The notes under the pieces were generated by a model. The model saw nothing but the letters and a program-made list of their open reading frames with translations, was not told the origin of the DNA and made no database searches. The translations under genes and the position numbers were made by a program. Below, piece by piece: positions 15,445-23,379 of a stretch of 54,329 nucleotides of DNA; position 1 is the first letter of the stretch, and every line of letters starts with the position of its first letter. This stretch comes from Gammaproteobacteria bacterium (GTDB taxonomy: Bacteria; Pseudomonadota; Gammaproteobacteria; SKWO01): NCBI GenBank assembly GCA_007128895.1, contig SKWO01000008.1:1-54329 (forward strand). The letters run 5' to 3'.

Positions 15445-15482
15445 GGCCCGGTGGAGTCTGCTCCACCGGGCCATTTTTTTTA
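15445..15482 (+). terminator. Intrinsic terminator of the SCP2-hemerythrin operon
   Basis: GGCCCGGTGGAG (15445-15456) pairs perfectly with CTCCACCGGGCC (15461-15472) over a TCTG loop, followed by A and a run of eight T (15474-15481). It overlaps the stop codon of the convergent trhP gene. Confidence 0.93.
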
Positions 15483-16799
15483 TTCCAGATCGCGTGCCAG
15501 CAGGGCGTAATCACCCGCCTCGACCGGCAGCGCGATGCGTACCCGGTGGCCGCTGCCGGGGGCGCAGGTCAGTGGGGTGCCGTTGCCGGCCACCATCGCC
15601 TCCAGCATAAAGCGGTGGTTACCGGCCGGGGTGATCAGCTCCAGCCGGTCGCCGACCGTAAAGCGGTTCTTGACCTCGATCTCGGCCAGCCCGCTGGCCG
15701 GGTCGTGGCCGACCACCTCACCGACAAACTGCTGGCGACCGCTCTCGGCGCTGCCCTGCAGGTAGTTCTGGTATTCACGGCTGTGGTGGCGTTGGTAGAA
15801 GCCATCGGTGTAACCGCGGTGGGCCAGCCCTTCGAGCGCACCGAGCAGGGTGGGGTCAAACGGCTCGCCGGCCTGAGCCGCGGCGATCGCACGGCGGTAG
15901 CTCTGGGTGGTGCGGGCCACATAGTAGTGCGACTTGGTGCGCCCCTCGATCTTCAGTGAATCGATGCCGATCGCCACCAGCCGCTCGACATGCTCGATGG
16001 CGCGCAGGTCGCGCGAGTTCATGATGTAGGTGCCGTGCTCATCCTCCTCCACCGCCATCATCTCGTCAGCGCGACGCGCCTGTTCATTGATCAGCCACGG
16101 CTGCTCGGCCAGCGGGTGGCGCTCGACGCCGCCGCAGTCGGCCACGGCGGGGACCACATCGCCGCTGCTGTCCAGGGTGGCCGGGTGGACGCCGTACTGC
16201 CAGCGGCAGGCGTTGGTGCAGCTGCCCTGGTTGGCGTCGCGGTGGTTAAAGTAGCCGGAGAGCAGGCAGCGACCGGAGTAGGCGATGCACAGGGCGCCGT
16301 GGACAAAGACCTCCAGCTCGACCTCGGGGCAGGCTTGGCGGATCGCCTCGACCTCGTCCAGCGACAGCTCGCGCGACAGGATGATGCGCCGGATGCCGAT
16401 CCCTTGCCAGAAGCGCACCGCAGCCCGGTTCATGGTGTTGGCCTGCACCGAGAGGTGGATCGGCAGCTCGGGCCAGCGCTCGCGTACCAGCAGGATCAGG
16501 CCGGGGTCGGCCATGATCAGCGCGTCGGGACCGAGCGCGACGATCGGGGCGAGGTCGTCGAGGAAGGTGCGCAGCTTGGCGTCGTGGGGCAGGACGTTGC
16601 AGGCCAGGTAGAAGCGGCGACCGACAGCGTGGCTCTCGGCGATGCCGCAGGCGAGCTGCGCCCGGTCGTCGAAGTCATTGTTGCGCACCCGCAGGCTGTA
16701 GCGTGGCGCCCCGGCGTAGACGGCATCGGCGCCGTAGGCGAGGGCGTGGCGCAGATTGCGCAGGGTGCCCGCCGGGGCAAGCAGTTCAGGGCGACTCAT
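15480..16799 (-). CDS. trhP: U32 family protein TrhP (YegQ), tRNA hydroxylation
   Basis: A 439-residue U32 protein. It opens P-E-L-L-A-P-A-G-T-L-R-N-L and carries the U32 signature E-V-F-V-H-G-A-L-C-I-A-Y-S-G-R-C-L-L-S-G, with further Cys in Q-G-S-C-T-N-A-C-R-W that probably hold an iron-sulfur cluster. YegQ (TrhP) in E. coli is required for prephenate-dependent hydroxylation of U34 in tRNAs (ho5U, toward cmo5U). The length fits YegQ rather than the shorter UbiU/UbiV. It overlaps the upstream SpmAB-like gene by 4 nt. Confidence 0.9.
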   Translation of the reverse strand: MSRPELLAPAGTLRNLRHALAYGADAVYAGAPRYSLRVRNNDFDDRAQLACGIAESHAVGRRFYLACNVLPHDAKLRTFLDDLAPIVALGPDALIMADPGLILLVRERWPELPIHLSVQANTMNRAAVRFWQGIGIRRIILSRELSLDEVEAIRQACPEVELEVFVHGALCIAYSGRCLLSGYFNHRDANQGSCTNACRWQYGVHPATLDSSGDVVPAVADCGGVERHPLAEQPWLINEQARRADEMMAVEEDEHGTYIMNSRDLRAIEHVERLVAIGIDSLKIEGRTKSHYYVARTTQSYRRAIAAAQAGEPFDPTLLGALEGLAHRGYTDGFYQRHHSREYQNYLQGSAESGRQQFVGEVVGHDPASGLAEIEVKNRFTVGDRLELITPAGNHRFMLEAMVAGNGTPLTCAPGSGHRVRIALPVEAGDYALLARDLE

Positions 16800-18142
16800 G
16801 CCACGCCCCCGAAGAGCCAGCTGACAGCAATGACGGCGGCGATGATCGCCACGATGTCGGCGGTCAGCGCGGCGGGAAGGGCATGGCGGATGCGGCGCAC
16901 GCCGACGGCGCCGAAATAGACCGCCAGCACGTAGAAGGTGGTCTCGGTCGAGCCCTGCAGGGTGGTGACCAGATAGCCGATGTAGCTGTCGGGGCCGATA
17001 TCGGGGTCGTTGATGATGGAGGCCATGACGCCGAAGGCGCCGGAGCCGGAGAGCGGGCGCAGCAGTGCCATCGGCAGCGCCTCGGGCGGCAGGCCGAAGC
17101 GGCTGGTGATCGGCCCGAGCCAGCCGACCATCGCGCCGAGCGCGCCGCTGGCGCGGAACATCCCCACGGCAACGAGGATCGCCACCAGGTAGGGGATGAT
17201 GCGCACGGCGACCTGAAAGCCCTCCTTGGCACCCTCGACGAAGACTTCATAGATGCGTACCCGGCGCACCATGCCGTAGGTGAGGAAGCCGATGATCAGG
17301 GTCGGGATGATCCAGGGTGCGATGGTCTCGCCGTGGAGGACGGTGAGCGGGATCAGCGAGATGAAGCCAAACAGCGCCAGTGCCGAGACCCAGGCTGGGT
17401 AGCCCTGGTCAGCCATCGTTGGCAGTGGCTCGGGCGCCTCCTGCTCCTTGGCGTCGGAGCTGTCCTGAGTCGCTGACGGGGTGCCGCCAAGCGCCTGGTC
17501 GAGTCCGGCCAGCGGGTCGGGCAGTGGGGTCGCCCGCTCGAAGGAGAAGAAGCGCCGGTAGAACAGCGCGGCGCTGATGCCGGCCACGGTGGCGCAGAGG
17601 GTGGCGAAGAGGGTGGTGGGCAGGATCGCTGCCGGGTCAGCCGAGCCGGCGGCGGCGCGGATGGCGATGACGCCGGTCGGCAGCAGGGTCACGCTGGAGG
17701 TGTTGATGGCCAGGAAGAGGACCATCGAATCGGTCGCCACCCCCTGCTTCGGGTTGAGCTTGTTCAGCTCCTGCATGGCGCGGATGCCAAACGGAGTGGC
17801 GGCGTTGCCGAGCCCCATCATGTTGGCCGACATGTTGAGGATCATCGCCCCCATCGCCGGATGGTTGGGCGGCACATCGGGAAAGAGGCGCACCATCAGC
17901 GGCCGGATCAGCTTGGCCAGCACCGTGAGCAGCCCACCGGCCTCGGCGATCTTGATCAGGCCGAGAAAGAGGGTCATCACGCCGATCAGGCCGATGGCCA
18001 GATCGACCGAGCCGGAGGCGGCATCGATGACGCCACGGGTCAGTAGGGTCATCGGTGCGTCACCCTCGCCATCCCAGTGCAGCTGGTGCCACGAGGCGGT
18101 GAGAAAGGCGATGGCGACGATGGCGAAGAAGACGACGTTCAT
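16796..18142 (-). CDS. SpmA/SpmB-like fusion, nucleoside-recognition (Gate) membrane protein
   Basis: A 448-residue polytopic membrane protein built from two halves, each a Gate/nucleoside-recognition domain, corresponding to Bacillus spore maturation proteins SpmA (N-terminal; N-M-S-A-N-M-M-G-L-G-N-A-A-T-P-F-G) and SpmB (C-terminal; S-G-S-G-A-F-G-V-M and G-S-T-E-T-T-F-Y-V-L). A charged Gln/Ala/Asp linker near 235-260 joins them. Fused forms are common in Gram-negatives that do not sporulate; the transported substrate is unknown. ATG 18142 was chosen because the longer frame lacks a membrane start. Confidence 0.88.
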   Translation of the reverse strand: MNVVFFAIVAIAFLTASWHQLHWDGEGDAPMTLLTRGVIDAASGSVDLAIGLIGVMTLFLGLIKIAEAGGLLTVLAKLIRPLMVRLFPDVPPNHPAMGAMILNMSANMMGLGNAATPFGIRAMQELNKLNPKQGVATDSMVLFLAINTSSVTLLPTGVIAIRAAAGSADPAAILPTTLFATLCATVAGISAALFYRRFFSFERATPLPDPLAGLDQALGGTPSATQDSSDAKEQEAPEPLPTMADQGYPAWVSALALFGFISLIPLTVLHGETIAPWIIPTLIIGFLTYGMVRRVRIYEVFVEGAKEGFQVAVRIIPYLVAILVAVGMFRASGALGAMVGWLGPITSRFGLPPEALPMALLRPLSGSGAFGVMASIINDPDIGPDSYIGYLVTTLQGSTETTFYVLAVYFGAVGVRRIRHALPAALTADIVAIIAAVIAVSWLFGGVA

Positions 18143-18245
18143 GGCCGGCCATGATACAGCCAAACCGGCTTTTTCGCAGTAGATCGGCTGCCGAGCCGGG
18201 TCGTGGTATCCTTGCGCAGAACCACGGACAAGGAGGCAATGGCCC

Positions 18246-18920
18246 ATGATGCTGCGACTGCCCGGCGTGCTCGACGCCGATCAACTGGCGACGGTGCGTC
18301 GCGCCCTGGAGGGGGCCCCGTTCGTCGACGGTCGGCTGAGTGCCGGCGAGATGGCCGAGTCGGTCAAGAACAACCTCGAACTGGATCGCAACGCGCCACA
18401 GCGTGATCTGCTCAATCGGGCGGTGATGGGGGCGGTCTATGCCGATCCGCGCTATCAGGCCGCGGTACTCCCACTACGGGCCGGTACGCCGATCTTCGCC
18501 CGCTACACGCCGGGGATGGCCTACGGTGAGCATACCGACGATCCGATCATGGGGGCCGGTGCGCCGCAGTACCGCTGCGACGTGACCCTGACCGTCTTTC
18601 TCAACGGCCCCGACGAGTACGATGGCGGTGAGCTGGTCATCCGCACCGCCTTTGGCGAGAGTCGCGACCGCTTCGAGGCCGGCGACGCCATCGTCTACCC
18701 CTCCTCCAGCCTCCACCGGGTAGCCGAGGTGACCCGCGGCGAACGGCTGGTCATGGTGACCTGGATCCAGAGTCTGGTGCGTGACCCGGCGCGGCGCGAG
18801 CTGCTCTACCAGCTCTGGCAGGCGCGCGAGACGGTGCGTGGTCGCGCGCCACAGAGCGAGGAGGCGGCCCAAATCGACTTCGCCTACGTCAATCTGGTGC
18901 GGATGTGGTCGGAGCTGTAA
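18246..18920 (+). CDS. PKHD-type Fe(II)/2-oxoglutarate dioxygenase (YbiX/PiuC-like)
   Basis: A 224-residue prolyl-4-hydroxylase-like oxygenase. The double-stranded beta-helix shows the iron ligands H-T-D (in Y-G-E-H-T-D-D-P) and the later His in S-S-L-H-R-V, with an Arg downstream (G-E-R-L-V-M-V-T-W) placed to bind 2-oxoglutarate. PiuC/YbiX relatives are often linked to iron uptake; no TonB receptor is adjacent here. AGGAGG at 18231-18236 precedes ATG 18246; a further ATG follows at 18249. Confidence 0.9.
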   Translation: MMLRLPGVLDADQLATVRRALEGAPFVDGRLSAGEMAESVKNNLELDRNAPQRDLLNRAVMGAVYADPRYQAAVLPLRAGTPIFARYTPGMAYGEHTDDPIMGAGAPQYRCDVTLTVFLNGPDEYDGGELVIRTAFGESRDRFEAGDAIVYPSSSLHRVAEVTRGERLVMVTWIQSLVRDPARRELLYQLWQARETVRGRAPQSEEAAQIDFAYVNLVRMWSEL

Positions 18921-18968
18921 TCGGGTAGAATCGGTATCACTCAATCGCTGTTACAGGGATGTACCGCC

Positions 18969-19241
18969 ATGTCAGGTTCCACCATCAGCCCGGAAGAGCA
19001 GATCCTGCAGATCATGAAGCGGGTGCTGACCGATATCGCCAAGGAGACCTTCACTCGGCCCGGTTTCAGCCACCCGCTCAGTGACGATACCATTCACAAC
19101 ATGCGCGAGGCGCTGCGCCTGATCAGCGAGCGTGAACGCGAGTTGGCCAGTCAGCGCGGAGACCATTGGGAGGCGCGCCCGCAGTTTGTCGATGAGCCGG
19201 GGCAGCCTCAGGTGGTCACCTTCAGGAAACCCGATGCCTGA
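18969..19241 (+). CDS. Small conserved-type protein of unknown function
   Basis: A 90-residue soluble, acidic protein with a helical N-terminal half (S-P-E-E-Q-I-L-Q-I-M-K-R-V-L-T-D-I-A-K-E) and a second helix M-R-E-A-L-R-L-I-S-E-R-E-R-E-L. No signal peptide or membrane segment is present. I do not recognise a named family. It lies in codirectional order between the oxygenase and a PilZ gene, with 8 nt to the latter, so it may share a transcript with PilZ. ATG 18969 is the first start after a plausible GGGATG region. Confidence 0.7.
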   Translation: MSGSTISPEEQILQIMKRVLTDIAKETFTRPGFSHPLSDDTIHNMREALRLISERERELASQRGDHWEARPQFVDEPGQPQVVTFRKPDA

Positions 19242-19249
19242 TCGGCGCC

Positions 19250-19591
19250 ATGCGTAAGAGCGACCTGCGCGAGGATATTCGCTGGAAGCTGCACTACCGC
19301 CTCCAGGGCGGGCCATTGGTGACCAGCTGGAGCTGTGATATCTCGCAGATCGGGCTCTCCTTTGTCTGCGATCGGGCGGTGGCGACCGGTACGCCGGTCG
19401 AGGTACTGACCCACCTGATCGTGCGCGAGCACTTCAAGAAGATGCACTTTCACGGCAAGGTCGTCTACGCCAACTACTCGGGCGAGATCCAGGGGTTTCG
19501 GGTCGGGATCCGATACACCGACCTCAGTGACCAGCAGCACGCCGATCTGACCAGCTTTCTCGAGCACATCGACAGCCAGCGCGGCAATTGA
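19250..19591 (+). CDS. PilZ-domain protein
   Basis: A 113-residue single PilZ domain. The start R-K-S-D-L-R-E-D-I-R carries the first Arg-rich element and D-I-S-Q-I-G-L-S the DxSxxG-type motif, here with I-S-Q-I-G. It ends with the usual helix (D-Q-Q-H-A-D-L-T-S-F-L). The likely role is binding cyclic-di-GMP; the controlled partner is unknown. The stop is directly adjacent to the stop of the convergent argE gene. Confidence 0.82.
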   Translation: MRKSDLREDIRWKLHYRLQGGPLVTSWSCDISQIGLSFVCDRAVATGTPVEVLTHLIVREHFKKMHFHGKVVYANYSGEIQGFRVGIRYTDLSDQQHADLTSFLEHIDSQRGN

Positions 19592-20755
19592 TCATCTTTC
19601 TGGTGACAGGCAGAAGGTGCGGATCAGCGCGCGCAGCAGCTCCAGGGTCGGGGTAATCCGGTCGAGAGCCAGGTACTCGTCCGGCTGGTGGGCCTGGGCG
19701 ATATCGCCGGGGCCGAGCACCACGACATCCATGCCGAGTTGGCGCAGATAGGGCGCCTCGGTGCCGAAGGCGACGGCGCCGGCGGTCTGGCCGGTGAGCC
19801 GTTCGACCGCCTGCACCAGCGGCGCATCGGCCGGCGTCTCGACCGCCGGAATCCCTTCGAAGAGGCGGTAGGTCTCCAGCCCCAGGCCGGTCTCGGCAAG
19901 GACGTCGCGCAGTCGCCGCTCCATGGTTTCGCGCAGCTCGTCCAGCGCCATGCCGGGCAGCGGGCGGATGTCGATGTGCAGGTCGCAGCAGGCGCAGATG
20001 CGGTTGGGGTTGTCGCCGCCGTGCAGGCGGCCGAGGTTGAGGGTGGGGCCGGCGACCTCGAAGGCCGGGTTGTGGTGGCTCGCCTGCAGTGCCTCGCGCC
20101 AGCGCAGCAGTTCACCCAGCACCCGGTGCATCCCCTCGATGGCGTTGTTGCCCAGGCGTGGATCGCTGGAGTGTCCGCTGTGGCCGGTCACCCGGATCCC
20201 CTCCATCATCACCCCCTTGTGCATGCGCACCGGACGCAGCCCGGTCGGCTCGCCGATCACGGCGTGGCGGCCGAAGCGCCGCCCGGCCTCGGCGAGCGCC
20301 TTGGCGCCGCACATCGAACTCTCTTCATCGGCGGTGGCGAGCAGGATCAGCGGCTGGCGAAAGTCGGCCGGGTCGAAGCCGCGCGCCGCCTCCAGCACCA
20401 GTGCCAGAAAGCTCTTCATGTCACAGGTGCCGAGACCATAGAGACGGTTGTCGCGCTCCACCAGACGAAAAGGATCGTGGCGCCACAACGTGTCGTCATA
20501 CGGCACGGTGTCGGTATGGCCGGCCAGTACCAGGCCCCCGGTACCCTGACCCAAGGTAGCAACCAGATTGGCCTTGGGCGGGCTCTGCTCGAGCAGGGTC
20601 ATCTCACAGTGAAAACCGGCCGCCTCACACCAGCCAGCCAGCTCCTCGATCAACGCCAGATTGCCCATGTCGAATTCAGGCGAGACGCTGCTCACCGACG
20701 GCTGTGCAATCAGCCGGGCGAGCATCTCCATCAGTGGTGGCGCAGTGCGGTGCAT
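19592..20755 (-). CDS. argE: Acetylornithine deacetylase
   Basis: An M20 metallohydrolase that converts N-acetylornithine to ornithine in arginine synthesis. The 387 residues hold the metal-ligand motifs G-H-T-D-T-V-P, G-T-C-D-M-K and the catalytic pair A-D-E-E-S with Glu-Glu, followed by a dimerisation domain and the late His in Q-A-H-Q-P-D-E. The length and the C-D-M-K motif fit ArgE better than DapE. It is monocistronic by context, and its ATG faces the GNAT/C39 gene with 42 nt between the starts. Confidence 0.92.
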   Translation of the reverse strand: MHRTAPPLMEMLARLIAQPSVSSVSPEFDMGNLALIEELAGWCEAAGFHCEMTLLEQSPPKANLVATLGQGTGGLVLAGHTDTVPYDDTLWRHDPFRLVERDNRLYGLGTCDMKSFLALVLEAARGFDPADFRQPLILLATADEESSMCGAKALAEAGRRFGRHAVIGEPTGLRPVRMHKGVMMEGIRVTGHSGHSSDPRLGNNAIEGMHRVLGELLRWREALQASHHNPAFEVAGPTLNLGRLHGGDNPNRICACCDLHIDIRPLPGMALDELRETMERRLRDVLAETGLGLETYRLFEGIPAVETPADAPLVQAVERLTGQTAGAVAFGTEAPYLRQLGMDVVVLGPGDIAQAHQPDEYLALDRITPTLELLRALIRTFCLSPER

Positions 20756-20797
20756 CCGCTATACTTTACGCCTTTCCCCGCCCGCCTGCGAGGCCCC

Positions 20798-21901
20798 ATG
20801 ATTCGCCCTGCCACCGTCGCCGATCTGCCACTGCTGCAGGCGCTTGAGCAGGCCTGTTTTGCCACCGATCGGATCTCGCGGCGCCAGTTTCGTTACCTGC
20901 TCACCCGTGCCAACGCCCAGACGCTGGTCCACGATGCTGGCCACGGGATCGATGGCTATGTCCTGTTGCTCTTCAGCCGGGGTACCTCGATGGCGCGTCT
21001 CTACTCGATCGCCGTGGCGGACGGAGCGCGAGGTCAGGGGGTAGGGCGGCAGCTGGTCGAGGCGGCCGAGGCGGCAGCGCGCGAGCGTGAATGTGCCTGG
21101 CTGCGTCTTGAGATACGCAAGGACAACCTCGCCTCGATTCACCTCTTCGGTGCGCTCGGCTACCGTCAGTTCGGCGAGTACGACGACTACTACGAAGACC
21201 ACATGGATGCGTTGCGTTTTGAAAAGACGCTGACACCCCATCTGGAGCCGGAGCTGATGCGGGTGCCGTTCTATGAGCAGACCCTCGACTTTACCTGTGG
21301 CCCGGCCTCGCTGATGATGGCGATGCGCACCCTCGATCCTGGCATTACCCTCGACCGTCGACTGGAGCTGCGCCTCTGGCGCGAGGCGACGACCATCTTC
21401 ATGACCTCCGGCCATGGCGGCTGCGGCCCCTTCGGGCTGGCGCTGGCGGCGGCCCATCGCGGCTTTGGTGTTGAGTTGACAATCAACGATGACGGTATGC
21501 CGCTGCTCGACTCGGTGCGCAGCCCGGAGAAGAAGGAGGTCATGCGTCTGGTGCAGGAGGAGATGCGTGAGGAGCTGCTCACCCACGGCGTACCGATTCT
21601 GCATGGCGCGCTCGGCGTCGACGATCTCAAGGGCCGCTTCGACAGCGGCGGTGTGCCGATCGTCCTGATCAGTTCATGGCGCATCTACGGCGAGAAGTTT
21701 CCGCACTGGGTGGTGGTGACCGGCTTCGACGACCACTTCATCTATGTGCACGACCCGTTCATCGACTATGACAATGGCGAGACGGCGGTCGATTCGATCA
21801 ACATGCCGATACCACGGCGCGACTTCGCTCGCATGGCGCGCTACGGCAAGGCCGGTCTCAAGGCCGTGATCATCCTCTATCCACCTGCAGGAACCCTTTG
21901 A
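20798..21901 (+). CDS. GNAT acetyltransferase fused to a C39-like cysteine peptidase
   Basis: A 367-residue two-domain protein. Residues 1-145 form a GNAT fold with the acetyl-CoA loop G-A-R-G-Q-G-V-G near 76-83. Residues 153-360 form a papain-like/C39 domain: oxyanion Gln161, nucleophile Cys167 (D-F-T-C-G-P-A), His303 (F-P-H-W-V-V) and Asp319 (V-H-D-P). There is no signal peptide or transporter domain, so it is a cytosolic enzyme unlike C39 bacteriocin exporters. ATG 20798 was chosen because upstream frame is antisense to argE. It is coupled to the RimK-like gene, suggesting peptide cleavage, acetylation and ligation in one pathway. Confidence 0.88.
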   Translation: MIRPATVADLPLLQALEQACFATDRISRRQFRYLLTRANAQTLVHDAGHGIDGYVLLLFSRGTSMARLYSIAVADGARGQGVGRQLVEAAEAAARERECAWLRLEIRKDNLASIHLFGALGYRQFGEYDDYYEDHMDALRFEKTLTPHLEPELMRVPFYEQTLDFTCGPASLMMAMRTLDPGITLDRRLELRLWREATTIFMTSGHGGCGPFGLALAAAHRGFGVELTINDDGMPLLDSVRSPEKKEVMRLVQEEMREELLTHGVPILHGALGVDDLKGRFDSGGVPIVLISSWRIYGEKFPHWVVVTGFDDHFIYVHDPFIDYDNGETAVDSINMPIPRRDFARMARYGKAGLKAVIILYPPAGTL

Positions 21902-21903
21902 CG

Positions 21904-23376
21904 ATGACTGACCACCTGATTCTTGTCGAACAGCTCGCCGACTGGAAGGTCCACTTTCCGGCGCGTCAGGTGATCACCGCGCGCGAATACCTGACGCGAC
22001 CGGAGTACTCCCAGCGTAGTGGCCTGCATGTGATCAACCTGTGTCGTGGCCACCGCTACCTGAGTACCGGCTACTACTGTTCCCTGCTGGCCGAGGCGCG
22101 TGGGCACAAGGTGGTGCCGACCGTGCGCACCTTGCAGGACCTGAGTCGCAAGTCGATCTATACGCTGGAGACGGGCGACATCGATCGGTTGGTGCAGAAG
22201 GTGCTTGGGCGCAAACGGGTCGGTCTGCAGCCGACCGCCTTCGAGATGACCCTCTTCTTCGGCCAGTGTTCGCCGAAGGAGATGCAGGAGATCGCCACCC
22301 AGCTCTTCACCCTCTTCCGTGCCCCGCTGCTCAAGGTCGAGTTCCGGCGGGTGGCCGACCATTGGCGGATCGACGCGATCCGCCCGCTGAGTCTGGCCAG
22401 CCTGGGTACCGATCAGGAGGGCCCCTTCTTCGAGGCGCTGGAACGTTTTACCAGCCGCAAGTGGCAGTCCCGACGTGGCGGGCGCAGCTACCGCTACGAT
22501 GTGGCGATTTTGCAGGACCCGGAGGAGCAGCTGCCCCCCTCGAGTCGGACGGCGCTGGCCCACTTCATCCGTGCCGGTCGTGCACTGGGCATGGATGTCG
22601 AGCTGATCGACCGGCGCGACTTCGGCCGCCTGGCCGAATACGACGCCCTCTTCATCCGCGAGACGACCCGCATCGACCACCACACCTACCGCTTTGCCCG
22701 CAAGGCCGATAGCGAGGGGATGGTGGTGATCGACGACCCCGACTCGATCCTGCGCTGCACCAATAAGGTCTATCTGGCCGAGCTGCTGGCCACCCACAAG
22801 GTGCCGGCGCCGAAGAGCGTGATCGTGCGGCGGGAGAACCTGCTTGAGGTCGAAGAGGTGATCGGTTATCCGGTGGTGTTGAAGATTCCGGACGGCTCCT
22901 TCTCCCGCGGCGTCTTCAAGGCCGAGAGCCGCAGCGAGATGGAGGAGATCGCCCGCCGCCTGCTCAAGGAGTCCGATCTGATCCTGGCCCAGGAGTTCGT
23001 CTACACCGAGTTCGACTGGCGCATCGGTGTGCTCAATCGGCAGCCACTCTATGCGTGCCAGTACTTCATGTCGAAGAAGCACTGGCAGATCGTCAACCAT
23101 CAGACCAAGGGCGCGCCGCGTCAAGGCGGTTTTCGTGGCGTGGCGCTCGAGGATGTGCCACGCAAGGTGATCAACACCGCGCTGCGCGCCGCCCGTCTGA
23201 TCGGCGACGGTCTCTACGGGGTCGACGTCAAGGAGACCGCACGTGGCGTGATGGTGATCGAGGTCAACGACAACCCCAATCTCGATGCCGGGGTGGAGGA
23301 TTCGATACTGGGGGCCGATCTCTATCGGCGCATCATGGGTGAGTTCTTGCGGCGGCTGGAGAAGGTCCGCCGCTAG
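21904..23376 (+). CDS. RimK-family ATP-grasp ligase
   Basis: A 490-residue carboxylate-amine ligase. The first ~200 residues are the RimK-like N-terminal (RLAN) extension, starting L-I-L-V-E-Q-L-A-D-W. The ATP-grasp core follows at about 280-485 with V-V-L-K-I-P-D-G-S-F-S-R-G (ATP-binding), L-A-Q-E-F-V and the Mg2+ ligands V-I-E-V-N-D-N-P-N. RimK itself adds glutamates to S6; this larger paralogous family has no established substrate. Start ATG 21904 lies 2 nt after the stop of the GNAT/C39 gene. A TTG at 21898 overlaps that stop. Confidence 0.9.
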   Translation: MTDHLILVEQLADWKVHFPARQVITAREYLTRPEYSQRSGLHVINLCRGHRYLSTGYYCSLLAEARGHKVVPTVRTLQDLSRKSIYTLETGDIDRLVQKVLGRKRVGLQPTAFEMTLFFGQCSPKEMQEIATQLFTLFRAPLLKVEFRRVADHWRIDAIRPLSLASLGTDQEGPFFEALERFTSRKWQSRRGGRSYRYDVAILQDPEEQLPPSSRTALAHFIRAGRALGMDVELIDRRDFGRLAEYDALFIRETTRIDHHTYRFARKADSEGMVVIDDPDSILRCTNKVYLAELLATHKVPAPKSVIVRRENLLEVEEVIGYPVVLKIPDGSFSRGVFKAESRSEMEEIARRLLKESDLILAQEFVYTEFDWRIGVLNRQPLYACQYFMSKKHWQIVNHQTKGAPRQGGFRGVALEDVPRKVINTALRAARLIGDGLYGVDVKETARGVMVIEVNDNPNLDAGVEDSILGADLYRRIMGEFLRRLEKVRR

Positions 23377-23379
23377 GCC

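Noticed and set aside
20798-21901. Bacteriocin-exporter role for the C39 domain
   Set aside because: There is no ABC or membrane domain and no GG-leader peptide gene nearby; the domain is fused to a GNAT instead.
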